A stretch of DNA of 64,000 nucleotides from Brachypterus glaber (GCA_958510825.1 OY294044.1:41576791-41640790); one strand, 5' to 3'; shown: positions 40,009 through 51,845, numbered from the stretch's first letter. A program made the numbers and translations. The notes: generated by a model not told the origin, from the letters alone.

Positions 40009-40560
40009 ACTTTGTAGTTTAATGTGCCATGCCCACTTTTTCTGAGCAGCGTTGCTTCTTGGAGTCCATAGGTCATGAAAATGGTCAATACTTTTTGAAA
40101 AAATGACCACAGCGCCATTTTTAGGCAAATATTTAAACTTTTTTTTTTCGTGTCATACACATACCAAAAATAATGTTAATGGGTATGGAAATAAATTTTA
40201 TATACCCAAAAAACTAAATTCAATGCCTACGTGCAGAGTCACTTTAAAATTGATTTTGCCGAAAGGAATCAAATTACCCATAGTAAGACTCTATGGTAAA
40301 TTACAAAGGAAACTTTGTAGTTTAATGTGACATGCCCACTTTTTCTGAGCAGCGTTGCTTCTTCGAGTCCATAGGTCATGAAAATGGTCATTATTTTTCG
40401 AAAAAAATACTACAGCGCCATCTTTAGGCAAATATTTAAACTTTATTTTTGGTGAATTTATAGTTATTTATGAGGGTCATATACATACCAAAAATAAAGT
40501 TAATATGTATAGAAATATATTTTTTATACCCAAAAAACAAAATTTAACCTTTTTTGGGGA
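39040..40560. repeat. Right arm subrepeats of the giant foldback
   Basis: Inverted copies of the left-arm units at about 39165-39480, 39480-39790, 39790-40235 (enlarged by an insertion) and 40235-40530. Shared words are the complements (CGCCATCTTTAGGCAAA, CGCAGCGATGCTTCTTC, ATTACCCCTAGTTAGTCTC). At 39040-39160 the inner 125-bp segment is present once, diverged. Confidence 0.8.
39866..40008 (+). mobile_element. Short retroposon 3' end inserted in a foldback subrepeat
   Basis: Sister subrepeats read ACAAAGGAAACTTTGTAG; here the same site is split between AGGAA and AACTTTGTAG. The insert ends ACCAATAAATATT followed by (ATT)n, as in LINE 3' tails, and holds a (TA)n tract (about 39919-39942). It is about 143 bp, so strongly 5'-truncated. 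The target duplication is at most one or two bases. Confidence 0.65.
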
Positions 40561-40732
40561 CCTAAAACTCTTTTGGTCCTAAAGTCCAAAGTTTTGATCC
40601 AATCAAAGAAAAAAATTAGATTTGACCTAAAGTTAGATGTAGGAATAAGAAAAAAAAATATCATTAAAATCGAAGATGTGTTGGAGCAAAATTCCCAAAA
40701 ACTGTTCGATTCTCCCGCGAAAGCATAGTTAA

Positions 40733-41678
40733 AATAAAAGTTAAAGACTTATTAACAAGTAAAGCTTTATTATTCATTACAAGTATTTTTAAATTAAAAA
40801 TTATAATACAAGTAATTGTATGTTTGTTTGTTCATCAATAAATTCTATTCTATTAGATTTTATCTAGTACTAGAATTAATATATTCTATGTTTGAAAAGT
40901 GTATGTATTTGCCTACATTCTAAACCAATCGTAGAAAATTGCCACATAAACATGAAAAATTAACTTTAGTAGTTAGTAAGTATGGGAATGTTAACCCTGA
41001 CAACTGTGTAACTTTTACCGTCCTTTTTTTGTTGCCTGTTAACTACTTGTAATAACAATTTTGACCCTAATAAAACTGCGAGAAACAAGCGGTGAAGATA
41101 TATAATGCTTCGCATTATATAGGGGAAAATCCCATGCCTGTTTCTGAGCTATGCTTTGTGATTTTTGGTTTTTGTTACCATGGTTAGATCGCCCTAGATA
41201 ATAAAAAATTGCAAAGTTTTGCCAGCTGAGTTTTTGACAAATTTAACAAGTTAGTTTTATCAAGTTAAAAGTAACTTTTTTAATAATTTTGAATAATGTT
41301 TTATTGACGAAAGGCAAAAGGAAACTGCTTGAATTTGGTTTATGTAATAGTCTAGAACAACACAAAACATTTAGATAAAGGTAAATATTTTTAACCTATT
41401 TTTTTGATGGTAGTATTATTGCATCAGACAATTTGCATTTTTTATTCCTATCCATCTCTTTTAGATAAGGAATGTCTCTAAAAGGGCAGAAAGTGTCTAG
41501 GGTACTACCCATACAATAATTTGAAACAGAACTCAAAACAATCTAATATTTGATATTGATTTGAAAAAACAGCGTAAAATTATTTAAAGTAAATTATATG
41601 TAAAAAAATAAAAATTGTCCGTCAGATTTCCGAGATTTCACTCAGAAAGTCCCATATTTTAGTATTGTAGTATGAAAC
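40733..41678. other. AT-rich spacer
   Basis: A few short GC words (CTTCGCATTATATAGGGG) but no gene, RNA or clear repeat. Confidence 0.45.
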
Positions 41679-42059
41679 CTATTTGTTCTTGTAATACTTA
41701 CCTATGTTAAATAAAAATTATGTTTTACCAAATTTAAGTTTTATTACATGATATAAAATATGCTTAAAAAAGGGAAAACTAAGGCCGAGGTTAGGGCCTT
41801 AAGGGGCCTCTTCGGCTATTTTTTTTTACCATACTTATGACACATCGATTTAAAGGTATTTTAATAAAAAATTGCATTATCATTAAAAAAACTTTTAATT
41901 GATGTGTCACAAGTATGTAAAACGTAACGGAAGTATCCCCTTAAGGCCATAACTCGGCCCTAATTTTTCCTTTTTAAGTATATTTCATATCATCTAACCA
42001 AAGTTAAATTTGGTAAACCATGATTTTTATTTAATGTAGGTATTACAAGAACAAATAGG
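41679..42059. repeat. Foldback, 381 bp
   Basis: CCTATTTGTTCTTGTAATAC at the left pairs with GTATTACAAGAACAAATAGG at the right; further in, AAGGCCGAGGTTAGGGCCTT pairs with AAGGCCATAACTCGGCCCTA and TGACACATCGAT pairs with ATTGATGTGTCA. Arms about 170 bp. Confidence 0.8.
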
Positions 42060-42890
42060 AAGATTACAGTTTTGGGGCCCCTAGGGGCCCTGAGACAAAG
42101 TATTATTTGTATTTATTTTTTTAGGTTAAAACTCGTTGTTAAACTTGGTTTTACAAGCTTCTAAAAATAAAAGTTAAGACTGAAGTTTTTATGTGGATAA
42201 TTTAATCTGAGTCACTTAGGGCCGAGGCCCTAATAGATACATAATAAATTATTAATTTAAGTTTGAAACTTCTTTAAATGTTTGAGGGCAAGCATATAAA
42301 CATTTTTAAGGCATTAATTTAAATAGTTTGCAAAAGAGTAATTTAAAAAAAGTAAAGGCCCACTTTAGGGCCATATCGCTTAGGTGAATTTTTTTTTAAA
42401 CTAGATAATTTTTTTTTGGTTTACTTTTGGTTATATTTTAAAAGTTTTAAGCTTGGTTCGGGCGGGCGCACTTTAAAATTACTTAAAATTTTTAATATAA
42501 AAAGAACAAAAACATATTTTTTTCGTAGGTGGGCCTTGCATTTAGCGTTCATAGCATATCTGTAAATGTAGAAGTGTGCCCTTATTTAAGTTAAAATGTA
42601 AGACAAGGTTATAATTTATTTTTCTATAATATTTATATGCGATAAAATTATTTTATACTTTATATATAATCAAATGTATTTACTTTTGTCGAAATATAAA
42701 GGATTGGGGTTTTAGGGGCCCTAAAAGGGGGTTTCTGATTCTTTAATTGAGCTAAGTTTTTCAGAATATAGTTTTAGGACCTAAATAAAGGTTTCATTCA
42801 ATTTTGGTTAAAATCGTTGACTAAAAATTTTTTCGGCCCGACCTCTGTTATTTAGAAAAAAACTAAAGTCTGGAAATGTCACTACGTGTT
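42060..42890. other. Spacer with scattered GGGCC words
   Basis: Contains several GGGCC/GGCCC words that may belong to more decayed foldback arms, but no pair was convincing. Confidence 0.35.
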
Positions 42891-42891
42891 T

Positions 42892-43088
42892 ATATCGCAC
42901 ATCCCGAAGAAAAGTGTAATAACTCTAAAAATTCTAAAAATTAGAATCAGGCTTTACATTTACGAGTTAATATTATTAACTTGTTAATATTATTAACTTG
43001 TAAATAATAGTATTAACTTGTAAACGTTACCGAACCTAATTTTTACAATTAGAGTTTTACATTTTTCTTTGAGATGTGCTATAGTATA
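42892..43088. repeat. Small foldback with internal 'TTAATATTATTAACTTG' repeats
   Basis: TCGCACATCCCGAAGAAAAG pairs with a diverged complement ending CTTTGAGATGTGCTATA. The centre holds three copies of a TTAATATTATTAACTTG-like word. Confidence 0.6.
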
Positions 43089-43100
43089 GCATGTATAATA

Positions 43101-44815
43101 TCGGGTGTCACAAGAAATATTGCCTACGATTTATCTCCGTAACTGTAAAAGATAATTTTTTGAAATTACGGGAGCTTATATGAACCGTAAATACATCCAT
43201 TTTCGTATAGTCATTATAAAAAATATCGCTTCCGGTCTAAGCGGAAGTGATACCAACAGCATGCCTTGACACTTACAAGCGTCATTGACATCGGAGGTGT
43301 ATTTTTTTAAAGTGTTGTCAAGGAAGTGGGCGACAGATACGGTGGCTTAATTAACCGGCTCAGGCCGACCGAGAAAACTATGGTAAAAATTTAATGAGCC
43401 TTAAAGCAATGTGTCATCAGCGGGAAAACTAAATAACTTACTACTCATTCTATTAATTGTCCTGGCCTACATTTTACATAGTTACTGCAAATTATTCTCA
43501 TTAACACAGGCCTACGTTTGGAAACTTGAAAGCTTTTTCTATTTCTTAAAGTAATGCCTACGATTTATCTTAGTAACTATAAAAGATAAATTTTTGAAAT
43601 GTTTATATGAACCGTAAATACCCCCAATTTTGCATGATCATTAGTAGTATATAAAAAATATCACTTCTAACCGGAAGTGATACCAACTTTTTATTTTTAA
43701 ATGGAACCCTATATATTTACTTACATTTTTAGATTCGTCTTTAAATTCTCTTTTCATTAATATATCTCAAGTCGATATTTGCGTTAAAGATGGCGCCACA
43801 GGAGCCATTTTTCTTAAAAACAACATGGCGCTCCTATGACGTCCAAACGAAAAAAGTCCAAACTAAATATGGCAATTTTCCCCAAAAAGGGCCAACCCAC
43901 TACCGTATATACTATATATACTATATATACTATTAAGAGGTTTGTACGTTTTTCTTGTAGAGTATTCCTGAGTTTTTTATTTATCGAAATCAAAAATAGG
44001 TCGTTCCATTTAAAAATTTTGCACAAAATGGCGTTAAAGTTGATGATTTAAAAAAAAAAACTTTCAAATAATGCTATTTTCATAAAAACAAAAGAAACTC
44101 AGTTTCACATGAACAGTAAATTCTTAGTCTAATACTACTAAAAGATTTAAAATGTTAAGTTTTAGAAATATTGCAATATGGACGCCATAGGACCGCTATG
44201 TTGTTTTTAAGTAAAATGGCTCCTGTGGCGCCATCTTAAATGCAAATATTGACTTGTGATATATCAATCAAGAGAATTTAAAGACGAATCTAAAAATGTA
44301 AGCAAATATATAGGGTTCTATTTAAAAATCAAAAGTTGGTATCACTTCCGCTTAGACCGGAAGTGATATTTTTTATATACTAGTAATGACCATGCCAAAA
44401 TGGGGGTATTTAAGTTCATATAAACTCTGCAAATTTCAAAAAAATATCTTTCATAGTTACTGACATAAATCGTAGGCAATACTTCTTGTGATACCCGGTA
44501 GGTACATAGGATCACTATAAGAAATAGAAAAAGCTTTCAAAAAGTTTCCAAACGTAGGCCTGTGTTATTGGGAATAATTTGCAGTAACTATGTAAACTCT
44601 AGGCCAGGACAATTAAAAGAATGGGTAGTAAATTATTTAGTTTTCTCGCTGATGACACACTGTTTTAAGGCTCATTAAATTTTTACCGTTGTTTTCTCGG
44701 GCGGCCTGAGCGGGTTAATTAAGCCACCGTATCTCTCGCCCACTTACTGGACAATACTTTTAAAAAATACACCTTCGATACCAATGACGCTTATAAGTGT
44801 CAAGGCATGCTGAGG
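43101..44815. repeat. Nested foldback of about 1.7 kb
   Basis: Block A (43101-43257; GGGTGTCACAAGAAATATTG ... CCGGTCTAAGCGGAAGTGAT) recurs inverted at 44338-44498. Block B (43258-43548; GCATGCCTTGACACTTA ... GGCCTACGTTTGGAAACTT) recurs inverted at 44512-44812. A second diverged A piece lies at 43549-43690. A central pair (GATGGCGCCACAGGAGCCAT and complement) flanks a centre near 44000. Order A-B-A-C-C'-A'-B' implies one element inserted into, or recombined with, another copy of itself. No ORF of note. Confidence 0.8.
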
Positions 44816-44979
44816 CAGAGTGCCACTGATGCTTACCAGCGTTCTATACTCATTCTGTAAGGGAGTCAGTATTGTCGGGTTTGCAGTTGAGTAAACATCG
44901 CTAAATATGCATACTACTAGAGGCACGTTAAACGCGAAAGCAAACCAAGGAAATATTTTCTTTTACAAAATTGAAGTAA

Positions 44980-45350
44980 GGGAACGTTCAAGTATTACGT
45001 AACGCAAGTTTTTGGCCCCCCATGTAAGGCGGCGTAACATTTTCAAGACTCCCACCCTCCTCTCATTTGTTACGTCAGTGAAAATGTTACTTAACACTTA
45101 AAAAATTATAAACTTATAAAATGTTTATTGGATCACGTTTTTAACAATGATCTAGGCCTAAGATACGGATTCGTTGCAAATTTTATTGTACACGGCGCGC
45201 TGTGTGGATTTAGTGAAAGCCGCGGATTCAATAAACATTTTATAAGTTTATAATTTTTTAAGTGTTACGTAGCACTTTTGCTAACACCCACCCCTCTGTA
45301 ACGCGGCGTAACGTTTTCTAGACCCCCACCCCCTCCCATTTTTTACAAAA
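44980..45350. repeat. Decayed Harbinger-like element plus inner palindrome
   Basis: Begins GGGAACGTTCAAGTATTACG after TAA, the same end as the 58950 MITE. Inside, ACTTAAAAAATTATAAACTT ... TTTATTG pairs with its complement (about 45100-45130 against 45228-45265), and GGCGGCGTAAC resembles GCGGCGTAAC at about 45303 in a partly symmetric layout. The matching right terminus is not seen. Confidence 0.55.
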
Positions 45351-46019
45351 AGTGAAGATTGAAAGGAAATTTTGCTTTAAGGTTTAAACCGCTTTTTAAC
45401 CGGTTATTGCTTCGTGTTTTAACTAAAAATGCTTGTATTAAAATACTTAAAGTTATTAGTATACAGGGTAATTCAGAAATAAGTTCGAGAACTTTAAGAG
45501 TAGATTCTACTTTAAAAAAATATCAAAAAAAGTTCCTATAAAGGTTGGTCCGGAAATGAGCTACGACCCTCCTAAGGGTACATCTAAAAAGTAGTTTTTA
45601 TTTAATATTTCCCGAACCCTATTAACCACAGGAACGAATTTTTGCACATAGCTTAGCATTGATAAATGCTATGATTTCATGTAATTTTTATTTCGTAATT
45701 TTAACCAGGAACGTGCGAAAATGTCACTTTTTTGCCACAAACCTTTTTATCCTTAAATATTTTGACATTTTCTCAATAAAATATTGATCTTTAATTAAAA
45801 ATACATTTATTTGGTAATTGTTACCAGGGACGTGCAAAATGGGTGGGGGAGGGCAATGTCACTTTTTTGCCCCAACATTTTTCATCCGTAGATTTTTTGA
45901 CTTTTTCTTAATAAAATATTAATTTGTAATTAAAAATATATATAAAAGTACTCTTTATTTAACACCGTTTTCTAGAAAATTTCTATTAAAGAGGCAATTT
46001 CACGTTCTGAGCATCAAAA

Positions 46020-47235
46020 ATTTAAACTAAAAAATACACCAATAAAGCTACGAAAAAAAACTGCCCATACACGAATATCCACAAATTGATTTTAAGGGAG
46101 CACAGTAGAATTTTCGGGACCAAAGTTGGCCATTTGGGAAAAAAATGTTTGGAATTTTGGCATAAACTATTCACCATTGCATTGCTAAATAATTGGGCTA
46201 TAAAGTTTTGTAAACATTTTTGTATATTTTTTTTTGTTAGTAACAGAGCCCTAAACTTAAACTTTTTAACTTTTACCGTTTTACCCAAAAAGAGGAGCCC
46301 AATATTTTTTGTCAAATAAATTAATTCAAACAAATGATAAAAAATATAATCTTGCAGCTATTTTGAACATTTTGCTGTATAGAATTTGTTTTTTCTTTAA
46401 ACCTAAAAACATGCACTGAAAATAAAGATCAATGTCCCAAAAAATACTACGTCTCACTTCGTCCCACTTTAAAAGTTATAATTAATAAACCAAGGTAATA
46501 TTCATCTAAATTTTTAAAATAATGTGGTAATTATGCAAAAATAATAATCTAAATTTGGTTTATATACTAGGGTGACCCACCAAAATTGATCATTGGGGTA
46601 AGAGTATCATTCCTGTTTTTTTTTTTTTAATTTTTGAAAAAAATTAAATGCCACTCAGAGCTATTTTTTAAAAAGTTATGTTTCTTTAGTTTTTTTATTT
46701 TTTTTTTTAAGGACACAATGTTTTTTATATTTTTTTAGCACGGCACGGTATAAAGGGATAGTAAATGGATAACCTCAACAAAAAATCAGAGTTTTTTCTT
46801 TTAAAATGGCGAAGCTGTGCCCTTTTAAGTCTTAAAGTTCACTACATTGTTTTAATTTAGGCGTAATGATAGGCACAACAAAAATTTTTCACTGTCTAAA
46901 AAATTATTGCGTGCAGCCTAATATGTTCCCACATAAAACCCACTATAATTTTTTTTATTGGATATACGGGGTATCCAGAAAAAAATAATATATATATTTT
47001 TAAACTTGTTTGAGAGTAAAACTCGGTTTTTAGGCAATTCAGCTTTATTTTTTTAAGGTTTTTCGTCTTTAGATAAAGTCAGAAATATAGACACATAAAA
47101 TTGGTAGTATTTTTTTTAATTGGATATACAAGGTGTCCAGAAAAAAAAAATAAAAATGTATATATCCAATAAAAAAATTACTACTATTACTACTACTACA
47201 AATTTTATGTGTGTATAATAATAATAATATAATGT
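46020..47235. other. Interior of the split palindrome left of LINE-D
   Basis: AT-rich. Near 46965-47185 a word GGATATAC.GGGTATCCAGAAAAA-like occurs twice and once inverted (TTGGATATACAAGGTGTCCAG and TATATCCAATAAAAAAATTA), a further small foldback. No gene. Confidence 0.4.
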
Positions 47236-47260
47236 ATAAGATAAGATAAGATAAGATAAG
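47236..47260 (-). repeat. (TTATC)5 tail of LINE-D
   Basis: Five perfect ATAAG units on the plus strand directly after the LINE-D 3' UTR. Confidence 0.85.
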
Positions 47261-47377
47261 ATAATTTCCACCATGGTGGATATACAAGTCATTCTTACAT
47301 AAACTTAAATTACAACATATATAATAAATTATTTAAGAAAACAACAGACTACAAAACAATATTTAAATAAATTCAGT

Positions 47378-48430
47378 CTACAAATTTTTATCATTTAAAA
47401 AGTCATCTATGCTATAGTAAGCCCTACTTAATAGCAACTGCTTTAGTTTTTTCTTAAAAACAGAGAGTGACAAGTTTTTATATTCGCTTGTCAATTTGTT
47501 AAAAAATTTTATCCCATTGTATGAAGCAGAATTTTCAAATTTTGCAGTTTTATGCAATGGAATACATAAATTATTTTTACCTCTAGTTGAATACTTATGA
47601 AAATCTGAGTTTTTTACGAAGTTGTTATTACTCCGCATTAAAAGAAGACATTTATATATATATAAAGGCTAGGAAAAGTCATTATTTTATTTTCTCTAAA
47701 CACATCTACACAAGAATCCCTAAATTTAAGGTCAAACATTTTCCTTATAATTCGCTTTTGCCCTAAAAAAATTCGTTTACTATTTATCGCATTACCTCAA
47801 AGAACTGTATTATAATTTAGATGACTATAGGCAAGCGAGTAGTAAACGTTAAGGATACCACTTAATGGAAAATGGAAGAGTATTTTTTACTCTACTTATA
47901 GCATAGTAAGTTTTGTTTAATTTCTTAGATACAAAATCTACATGATTCGCCCAATTTAATTTACTATCCAAATGTAATCCTAAAAATTTTGTATCTTTTG
48001 CTGGTAAAAGTGTTTTATTATTTATTATTAAATCAAGTGGGTCAGCATTATTACGATTATTAAAATATATACACACTGTTTTTTCCAAATTAAGCACTAA
48101 ACCATTTAGATTGCCCCATCTTATAAATTCCTTAATTATTTGTACTAACTTTTTTTTAAGTTCATCAGGAGATTCTGCTGAGGTCGCTAGCGAAGTATCA
48201 TCTGCAAACATGCAAATTATTTCTGCGATAATATGCTCTGGCATGTCATTAATATAAAGCAGAAAGATAAGCGGCCCCAGTACTGACCCTTGCGGAACTC
48301 CCATATCAATATTATATAACTCAGAAATTGCATCGTCTATTTTGATATACATTTTTCGGTCGCTTAAAAAATCTATAATCCAAAATAATACGTTATTTCT
48401 AAAACCGAGATTGTACAGTTTCTTCTTAAC
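47378..48430 (-). pseudogene. LINE-D reverse transcriptase, truncated and frameshifted
   Basis: 47849-48352 holds GVPQGSVLGPLIFLLYINDM and MFADDTSLATSAES, with the following GLVLNLEKTVCIYF and FLGLHLDSKLNWANHV blocks. After a frame break, YNTVL, GQKRIIRKMFDLKFRDSC and SLYIYKCLL continue, then 47378-47638 ends with HKYSTRGKNNLCIPLHKTAK, YNGIKFFNKLTSEYKNLSLS and KLKQLLLSRAYYSIDDFLND. This is the CR1/L2-type order. The RT catalytic FADD is intact but fingers and endonuclease are missing. Confidence 0.85.
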
Positions 48431-48440
48431 AAATCTAAAA

Positions 48441-49142
48441 TCTCAGCACTCAAAATGCAACAAAAAAAGTTTTACATTTTTAGTTGTGTTATTTTAATTG
48501 GATTTTTCGGCATATTAATGTTATAACTGTTTATTAAATCCTTTTGACGTAAGCTAATGAGTTTTTTATTTTGGTATTTACTTAACAACTCTATCCCTTT
48601 TTGTAACAAAAACTACTTATTTTAAAGGAAATTAAATCTAAAATGACTACCTTTTTTAAAAAATGCAAGTTATAGTAAATTTTATAAACAACACTGGAAT
48701 TATTTTTTAAATTTGACTTAAGTAATTTAATCTATAGCTTTATATTATGATTTTGTGCAATTTTCATAAAAAAATCTTGCGTAATAAAAAGGTTATGAGT
48801 TATTGATTTTTTTTTCTAAAAATACAGTTTTTGTTAAATTTACAAGCTTATAACGGACCCCACTGAAAATATTATTTTAATTTGAATAAGGTGATCTAAT
48901 ATATACCTATTTGGGATAATGTTTTAAAAATTTTACGTAAATATATATCGTGACAAAAAAGTTATGGGCCATTGACCACTTTTTGATCCAAACGAACTAC
49001 TGTGCCACGGTCCCTTAAAAAGTGTTACTCTTTAAGAGGCCGTAGTAGTCTCAAAACTGATTTTCGAACCTAGATGTATACGAGCCTTTTTTCACAGTTT
49101 GTATTGAAATTTTTATTGTTGCATTTTTTAGTAGGTACCTAT
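48441..49142. other. Interior of the split palindrome right of LINE-D
   Basis: AT-rich, with GTGCCACGGTCCCTTAAAAA near 49000 next to a partial complement (TTAAGAGGCCGTAGTA). No gene. Confidence 0.4.
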
Positions 49143-49432
49143 TTTTGATGCTCAGAACGTGAAATTGCTTCTTTAATTGCAATTTTCTAGAAAGAGGCTG
49201 GCTCTATGGTGTTACATAAAGAGTATCTTTTATATATGTATTTTTAATTAATGATTAATATTTTATTGAGAAAATTTCAAAAAATTTATAGTTAAAAATT
49301 TTTTTAGATATACCCTTAGAAGGGTCTTAGCTCCCTCAGGGCTCATTTCCGGACCGACCTTTATAGGATTTTTTTTAAATTTTTTTTAACGTAGATAGAA
49401 CTTATTTCTGAATAACCCTGTATATTGGATAA

Positions 49433-50109
49433 ATTTTTAAATTAGTTTGGCATTAATGTTGGGTAAATCAACCTTTATGCATTTAAAAATAATTACCTGG
49501 TTGATCTATTTACATAAGTAAGAATTACCAGCTTTATTTTAAATAGATAAACTCAATAATAACCCCCGCGTGGCTTTTACTTTATTGAGTGGATAATTAT
49601 TTATTTCACCCACTCGACTGTCACTTGTCAAATTATTTTCTTGTAAATGTCATTAAAATTTTTAATAAAAATATGTATTTCTAAGCTATTTATTGGATAA
49701 AACCTTGTATGGCACTCATGGGTAAACCGATATTGCCCTCTCGAAAATTAACCTGCTTGGCTGACGCCTCGCAGGTTAATTTTCTCATGGGAAATATCTT
49801 ACTTTACCCACTAGTACCATAAATAACTATTAATCCCGCAGCTTAAAGTTTCTCAATCGTGTAGTGATGCAGTTGTCTTTTTAACATTGCCGATATTTAA
49901 AATAAAGGGTCGCGACGTGAAAAAAATAAGATTTAATAAAGAAAATACAAAACTAGATCTTTTATTGATTAAATGCCATCCCTGAAGCCCTTCCTTCGCA
50001 ATGATTATAATCATTAAGAGGCGAAGAGAGTCAATTTTTAGATTTTTTTAATTATTTTTTTTTTCTTAATTTTTTGGATTTTTTTTTAATTTTTTTTTTA
50101 GTTTGAGGG
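49433..50109. other. Spacer
   Basis: An inverted pair of words around 49690-49800 (TATTGCCCTCTCGAAAATTA/TTAATTTTCTCATGGGAAAT) may be a small hairpin. No gene. Confidence 0.35.
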
Positions 50110-50460
50110 GGTGCGGGGTAAGTTTTGGATTTTTTTTGTGCCGTGGGGAATACTCCATGCATATATTAAATTTCGAGTTTCTAGATGTTTATTTTTTTTC
50201 CAATTGTGGGGTTAAGGGGGTCGGACTTCAATTTTCGATTTTTTTCCTGGAGTCGTAGGGAATACTCCATGCACATATCAAATTATAATTTTCTAGCTAT
50301 TCTAGAAGTGTGTTTAATAATTTTCCCCATCTAGGGTGTTAGTGGGTCGAAGGTCAAGCTTTGGATATTTCCTAGAGTCCTGGCGGATATCAAATTTTAA
50401 GTATCCAGCTACTTTAGAAGTGTGTTTAATATGTTTTCCCGAATTGGGGGTTAGGGGGGT
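50110..50460. repeat. Degenerate minisatellite, about 3 units of 115-125 bp
   Basis: Units share GGAATACTCCATGCA.ATAT, TTTCTAG.T.TTCTAGAAG and a G-rich block (GGGGTTAGGGGGGT). The plus-strand frame at 50336-50557 is produced by the repeat. Confidence 0.7.
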
Positions 50461-50937
50461 AAAAAATTTAGATAGAAAAGCTGCTCAAACATTTATTTAT
50501 TCATATTTTTTTTTTCTTTCGCTCATCCTCATGACTGAAATGATTTTTAATCCCTAGATAGAAAAACGACTAGTTTATTCCCTCTAATTAGGGCGTCCAG
50601 TGTTAGTCTTGGCCGTGGCTTTAAAGATTTTAGTTGAAATATTCAAAAACCTACAGTCATTTCTAACCACGGTCAATATGTAATTAAATCAATGCATTGC
50701 CTTTTTTGAATGAAGTATTCTATTAATTTAAATCGAAACAGTATAAGGAATGCTTAACCGTGTTAAAATCGGTTTAATTTAACATTAATCATAGTTCTCT
50801 GCTATGTAATATGATTAAGCTTTCCTGACGGGTCCAGTTTCACATAGTTCTAATCGAGTTATAACGAGTCACAAATAGGATTGCCACCTTTGGAAAATCC
50901 CTAGTCGTTCTAGCGATTTATTACGTAACCACTAGTT
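50461..50937. other. Spacer
   Basis: No gene, RNA or clear repeat. Confidence 0.4.
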
Positions 50938-51503
50938 TGAGCATAACCCAAATAATTTTATGGTATATACCTGATATGCTTAGGGGCACAATGGAGAGAG
51001 GAGGGCAAAGGGGGCATTTTTTAAGGGAAAGGGGGTCGTATGATACATCATTTTAAAGCTTATGAAGTTTTCTATTCGACCATATAGTTTTTAATTGTTT
51101 AAACATTTTTTTTAAGGTTTTCATTTTTAATTTTTTGCTTAAAAATGCGATTTTTATTTTTTTTTTGTAAAATTTTATTTATATCAAATTAGTCTAAACG
51201 TATAACTGATGTAATTGCATCATGGAATAAACTATTTTTAACTCTATTTGAACCCCAAAAAATAAAAACAAATATGTGGGCAAATAGAGAATTTTATAAG
51301 CTTTAAAATGATGTTTCACACGACATCTCTTTCCATTTAAAAAAATCCCACCTTGTCCCCCTGTATCCATTGCTCCCCTAAGCACACCAAATATATACCA
51401 AAAAATTATTTGGGTTATGTTATTTATGTGTTCTAAATTTCAAGTTGATATCTTAAGCCGTTAAAAAATTAAAGTAGGGGGTGCTGACTTTGGACACGCT
51501 CTG
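50938..51503. mobile_element. Diverged relative of the 60277-60991 palindrome
   Basis: Left arm GCATAACCCAAATAATTTTA and GATATGCTTAGGGGCACAAT pair with ATTGCTCCCCTAAGCACACC and AAATTATTTGGGTTATG on the right; GGGGGTCGTATGATACATCA pairs with TGATGTTTCACACGACATCT. The right terminus GACTTTGGACACGCTCTG resembles the 60991 end. The left terminus is lost. Confidence 0.7.
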
Positions 51504-51845
51504 CTTGCTTTACTTGTACACTAGAACGTTTTACTGTTTTCATTTTTTTTTATTTCTGTTTTGGATTTTTTAAAATCTTTTCATGAGCTTTCACCTCAAT
51601 TAAAATGAAAATATGTACTTAAAAGTTAATACATATTTAAAATTAATGCATGAATAGCAACCCTACTTGTAAAATATTATTCACCCTTTAACACTTAATT
51701 AAAGAGTTTCTAGACCAATTTAACATAAAATATATCACGATAAAGGTAATGCAGATTATGATAATTTGTACAAATTTGAACAAGCCGAAAGGGAAACCCT
51801 TCCTAGACTAGTGGCACTATATCGCGGAAACTTATAGTTCTATTA
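51504..51845. other. Spacer
   Basis: Contains TTTACTTGTACACTAGAACG (about 51519), a word also found in the 22611-22990 foldback. Otherwise nothing. Confidence 0.35.

Larger units (their letters stand above)
36949..40728. mobile_element. Giant foldback element (3.8 kb)
   Basis: Termini CTATGCTTTCGCGAGAGAAT and the complementary ATTCTCCCGCGAAAGCATAG pair closely; TTAA lies immediately outside both (36945-36948, 40729-40732) and may be the target duplication. Each arm continues inward with about 150 bp of single-copy arm sequence (GTCCCCAAAAAAGATAAAAT against its complement), then tandem subrepeats of roughly 0.3 kb, then an inner junction. The unique middle is about 38460-39000 and carries a decayed ORF. 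No transposase is recognised. Confidence 0.8.
47236..48440 (-). mobile_element. LINE-D: 5'-truncated LINE with (TTATC)n tail
   Basis: Minus-strand order: RT from just before KKKLYNLGFRNNVLFWIIDF (about 48430), C-terminal domain, stop at 47378, 3' UTR containing CCACCATGGTGGAAAT, then five TTATC units. The abrupt start inside RT and a tandem tail are signs of an ordinary 5'-truncated retroposition. It lies inside the 45474-49430 palindrome. Confidence 0.85.
45474..49430. mobile_element. Palindromic element split by later insertions
   Basis: Left arm 45474-46019 starts CAGGGTAATTCAGAAATAAG; right arm 49143-49430 ends with its complement. TA flanks both (45472-45473, 49431-49432). Arms share GACCGACCTTTATAGGA-type, CTAAGGGT, TTTTCTAGAAA and ACGTTCTGAGCATCAAAAAT words. 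The 3.1 kb between includes LINE-D and other DNA, so the arms were pushed apart. Tc1/mariner-type target inferred from TA. Confidence 0.7.
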
